Shown: positions 61,709-64,000 of the stretch, one piece after another | Numbering within the stretch: position 1 is the first letter of the stretch | Layout: the number at the start of each line of letters is the position of its first letter | Assembly (NCBI GenBank): GCA_945888375.1 | Contig: CAMCZZ010000015.1 | Location: 1-64,000 of the forward strand | Source of the DNA: Akkermansia muciniphila | GTDB taxonomy: Bacteria; Verrucomicrobiota; Verrucomicrobiia; Opitutales; Opitutaceae | Direction: 5' to 3' | Length of the DNA stretch: 64,000 bases | The notes under the pieces: model-generated | What the model was told of the DNA's origin: nothing | Databases searched by the model: none | Seen by the model: only the letters and a program-made list of their open reading frames with translations | Position numbers and translations under genes: made by a program

Positions 61709-62605
61709 TCAAGCGGCAAAAGGCTGCGGATCATCTCCCAGGCTGAGGTCGCGCTTGACTTGCTCAAGACGGTCGCGGACCTGCGCAGCCAGGCGTTCCA
61801 GCGCAAAAAGGTTCAGATCAATCGGCGCCAGTAAACGTGGCTCCGGAGCGTGCGGCCGGCGATGGTCGTCGAAACAAACCCGCGCACGCACCCACTTGGC
61901 CGCGTAAAGCAAACTGCTCAACTGCCGGTGCTCGAGCGATTCCAGCGGATCATACTGGCAGCGCAAGGGCTCGGATATTTCGAAAGGGAAATCCCAGCCA
62001 CGCAGAACCTCCGCACCCACCTGGGCATGCGTGCAGCCGATCAATACCCGTTCGCTCTCCGCATATTCCCGAGGAAAGGCCTTGGCAAAGAAGCCGATGG
62101 TGGGCTGATGCCGCTGCAACCACTGGTCAATCGCAACCATGCCGACACCGTGCAGGAGTCCCAAAGTGTAGGCGATGCGGGTATCTGCTCCGCGCATATC
62201 CGCAATCAACTCGGCGGCGATGCCGCAAGAAACGGAAAGGTTCCAGAGCTCATCCGCCTCCAGCGAGTAGGCGACGAGAGGACGCACCAAAACCTGCTCC
62301 GCCACGGCATGGGCCACAATTTCGTAAATTAGATCAAAGCCGATGCGCTGCACCGCCATCTCGATGGTGGAGCAACGATGGTGCCGCGAATGCAGCCTGC
62401 AGTTCCCGGCCTGCAACACCCGCGCTGAGAGGCCCGGATCCAGACGGATAAGATCAACGATCTGGTAAATCGAGGCATCCTCCTGCTCGAGGCAGTGCTT
62501 GAGCAGGGGCAGCACACGCTGCGCTGACGGCGGATAACGCATCGCCCGCGCGATGATCTCGGGCGGGACCAGATCGGCGGAAAATGAAGCGGCGGCGTTG
62601 GGCAT
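61709..62605 (-). CDS. HDOD-domain protein
   Basis: This protein of about 298 aa is an HDOD domain: PPEIIARAMRYPPSAQRVLP, QIVDLIRLDPGLSARVLQAG and IEMAVQRIGFDLIYEIV, with RIAYTLGLLHGVGMVAIDQW later. The HD pair that would bind metal is replaced, as is usual in HDOD. Family members take part in signal transduction linked to motility or stress. I chose ATG 62605; GTG 62623 is possible. It is upstream of clpX, with a gap of 100 bases. Confidence 0.9.
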   Translation of the reverse strand: MPNAAASFSADLVPPEIIARAMRYPPSAQRVLPLLKHCLEQEDASIYQIVDLIRLDPGLSARVLQAGNCRLHSRHHRCSTIEMAVQRIGFDLIYEIVAHAVAEQVLVRPLVAYSLEADELWNLSVSCGIAAELIADMRGADTRIAYTLGLLHGVGMVAIDQWLQRHQPTIGFFAKAFPREYAESERVLIGCTHAQVGAEVLRGWDFPFEISEPLRCQYDPLESLEHRQLSSLLYAAKWVRARVCFDDHRRPHAPEPRLLAPIDLNLFALERLAAQVRDRLEQVKRDLSLGDDPQPFAA

Positions 62606-62770
62606 GGGCGGAATGTGTTGCACCTTTTACTTCGACGCAAAGGCGCGAAACTTTTGCCCGATCTTGGTGTTTGCACCCGAAAGTATCCAAACCGCGGCCA
62701 CAAAGCGCGCAGCTCAAAAGTGCTCGCCAAAACCCGCCAGCCTGAAACGGCAGCACCGCAGTAGTGTCGA

Positions 62771-62869
62771 TCAACGACTCTTTTTTTCGCGCTTCTCGGC
62801 CTTCTTCTCAGCCGGAGTTTTGAGGGGTTTTTTCTTGGTCTGCTTTTGGGAATTTTGTGATTTGGCCAT
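62771..62869 (-). CDS. Tiny Lys-rich basic protein, 32 aa
   Basis: A short ORF from ATG 62869 gives a 32-aa protein that starts MAKSQNSQKQTKKKPLKTP and ends in EKRE-KKSR, almost entirely Lys, Gln, Ala and Glu. It is likely a small nucleic-acid- or ribosome-binding protein. It lies 90 bases upstream of a second Lys-rich protein's stop on the same strand, which points to a paired origin. Function is unknown. The codon choice and clean start and stop support coding, but the length makes this uncertain. Confidence 0.55.
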   Translation of the reverse strand: MAKSQNSQKQTKKKPLKTPAEKKAEKREKKSR

Positions 62870-62960
62870 AAGGAAAGTTTGGTTTCTGACAGGAACAGGC
62901 GGGCGCGCATCACCTCCGGCTAAACCGGAGGCTGTCGCGCCGGGCTACAGGCGTTGAGTT

Positions 62961-63104
62961 TTACTTCTTTTTGTTAGCGGCGATCTTCGCCTTGGTGGCC
63001 TGCTGGGCGTTGATCAAAGCCTGCTTTTTTTGATTCACGCCGTCGTTTTTCGACTGCTTTTGGTCGGCTTTTTTCTGAACGGATTTTGGAGAACGGTCGC
63101 CCAT
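62961..63104 (-). CDS. Small Lys- and Gln-rich protein, 47 aa
   Basis: ATG 63104 begins a 47-aa protein: MGDRSPKSVQKKADQKQSKN, then a Gln/Ala/Lys stretch ending AANKKK. It is predicted to be helical and very basic. It is in the same direction as, and upstream of, the 32-aa protein; both may be in one transcript. The intervening 91 bases hold no gene. Function is unknown; I believe proteins starting MGDRSPKSVQKK occur in several bacterial groups, but cannot check that here. Confidence 0.65.
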   Translation of the reverse strand: MGDRSPKSVQKKADQKQSKNDGVNQKKQALINAQQATKAKIAANKKK

Positions 63105-63319
63105 GGTGGTGAGTTGATTGGTGTTTTTGGACCCTCGGAATGTTCGTTTCCCCGAAGGCGCGCCGCTTTATCACCCCGCCCCGCCCCCATGGCGAGTTCC
63201 ATCGGCACCAGCAGGAACGCCCTCCTGACGTGCGCACCTGCCTGCAGACTGTTTGCTATGAAGCACTCGACTCGCTTGCCCACTGAAGGATGGATGACCA
63301 ACGTCCAAATCCTTTTACC

Positions 63320-64000
63320 ATGTCCACCTGGTCCCGCTTCACCCAATATCGTTACCACCACGCCTCACTAGGCTTCGCTCTCGACTACAGCCGCATCCCC
63401 TTTCCGGCGGGTTTTCTTTCCGAGATGGAGCCCGCCACGCAGCGCGCCTTCGCCGCCATGACCGCATTGGAAAAAGGCGCGATCGCCAACCCTGACGAAA
63501 ACCGCATGGTTGGGCACTACTGGCTGCGCGACGCTAAACTCGCCCCGAACGCCGAGCTGACCCGCGCCATCGAGGACTCCCTCGCCCAGATACGCACCTT
63601 CTCCGCCAACGTGCACACCGGCCGCCTGGTCGGCTCCACCGGCAAAGCCTTTACCCGCCTGCTGGTCATCGGCATTGGCGGCTCCGCCCTCGGCCCCCAA
63701 CTCGTCAATCACGCACTGGGATGTCCCGGCGCGGACAAAATGGCCGTGTCGTTTTTCGACAACACCGATCCCGACGGCATCGATTACGTTCTCGCCCAGC
63801 TCGCCGGACACCTGCCCGAGACCCTCGTCGTGGTCATCTCCAAGTCCGGCGGCACGGTCGAGACCCGCAACGGTATGCTCGAGGCCGCCGCCGCGTTTTC
63901 CGCCGCCGGGCTCGCCTTCGCCAAGCACTTCGTCGCCGTCACTGGCGAAGGTTCAAAACTCGACCAGATTGCCCTCGCCCAAGGCTGGCTTGCCCGATTC
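63320..64000 (+). CDS. pgi: Glucose-6-phosphate isomerase, 5' part (cut by window edge)
   Basis: ATG 63320 opens a reading frame that stays open to the window edge, 227 codons. It reads MSTWSRFTQYRYHHASLGFA, then LLVIGIGGSALGPQLVNHAL, which is the sugar-binding signature of phosphoglucose isomerase. VSFFDNTDPDGIDYVLAQL and VVVISKSGGTVETRNGMLEA follow and are typical of PGI. It interconverts glucose 6-phosphate and fructose 6-phosphate. The catalytic C-terminal part lies beyond the window. Confidence 0.92.
   Translation, partial: MSTWSRFTQYRYHHASLGFALDYSRIPFPAGFLSEMEPATQRAFAAMTALEKGAIANPDENRMVGHYWLRDAKLAPNAELTRAIEDSLAQIRTFSANVHTGRLVGSTGKAFTRLLVIGIGGSALGPQLVNHALGCPGADKMAVSFFDNTDPDGIDYVLAQLAGHLPETLVVVISKSGGTVETRNGMLEAAAAFSAAGLAFAKHFVAVTGEGSKLDQIALAQGWLARF

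Overview
The window is one continuous piece of high-GC bacterial chromosome with short intergenic gaps and many genes starting at GTG. The gene set points to a Gram-negative, PVC-type bacterium, most likely Verrucomicrobiota of the Opitutaceae kind. The evidence is an lpxA gene, a long-form IspG, a giant tandem UvrA, a PEP-CTERM protein next to an H-X9-DG pseudopilin, and tiny Lys-rich proteins. The lineage is inferred from this combination; no 16S gene is present.

Region 1 (1-11640) is a type I-C CRISPR-Cas locus, all on the minus strand. The array (7 identical 37-bp repeats visible, running off the left edge) follows a leader that carries a near-consensus promoter. The gene order, read leftwards, is WYL regulator, cas3, cas5c, cas8c, cas7c, [Fic antitoxin, Fic toxin, unknown protein], cas4, [Phd antitoxin, PIN/VapC toxin], cas1, cas2, leader, array. 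Two toxin-antitoxin cassettes are thus embedded in the operon at the two edges of cas4. The Fic antitoxin is a 70-aa ORF that overlaps the Fic reading frame and carries the S-x-x-x-E-G inhibition motif. No standard start codon sits at the expected N-terminus of the Fic toxin.

Region 2 (11826-21531) holds tRNA-Arg(ACG) with its terminator, xseB-dxs, an O-antigen-ligase-like membrane protein, a secreted FKBP isomerase, an unusual 640-aa protein that appears to combine a dUTPase/dCTP-deaminase-like segment with a LOG domain, then purD, rpiB, tRNA-Pro(CGG) and metW.

Region 3 (21521-39442) is housekeeping: ispG, a CPBP protein, a YebC-family protein, a SUMF1-domain membrane protein, the plus-strand run tyrA-aroA-cmk-plsC, the minus-strand run (SafE-like, purH, aroB, unknown, lpxA, pdxA, HesB/IscA-like), apaG, a small membrane protein and a DeoR-type regulator.

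Region 4 (39502-53871) starts with the 1965-aa tandem UvrA, followed by panE, a DUF2937-like protein, an ExoD-like protein, an RlmI-like methyltransferase, a membrane protein, an acetate/succinate CoA-transferase, ymdB and lysine 2,3-aminomutase.

Region 5 (54011-59445) is a plus-strand cluster of exported proteins: a small Cys-containing secreted protein, a PEP-CTERM protein, a pseudopilin coupled to a His-rich exported protein, a TonB-dependent receptor and a CusF-like copper-binding protein. It looks like an envelope metal-handling system. Region 6 (59455-64000) has an orphan modA, clpX, an HDOD protein, two tiny Lys-rich proteins and the start of pgi.
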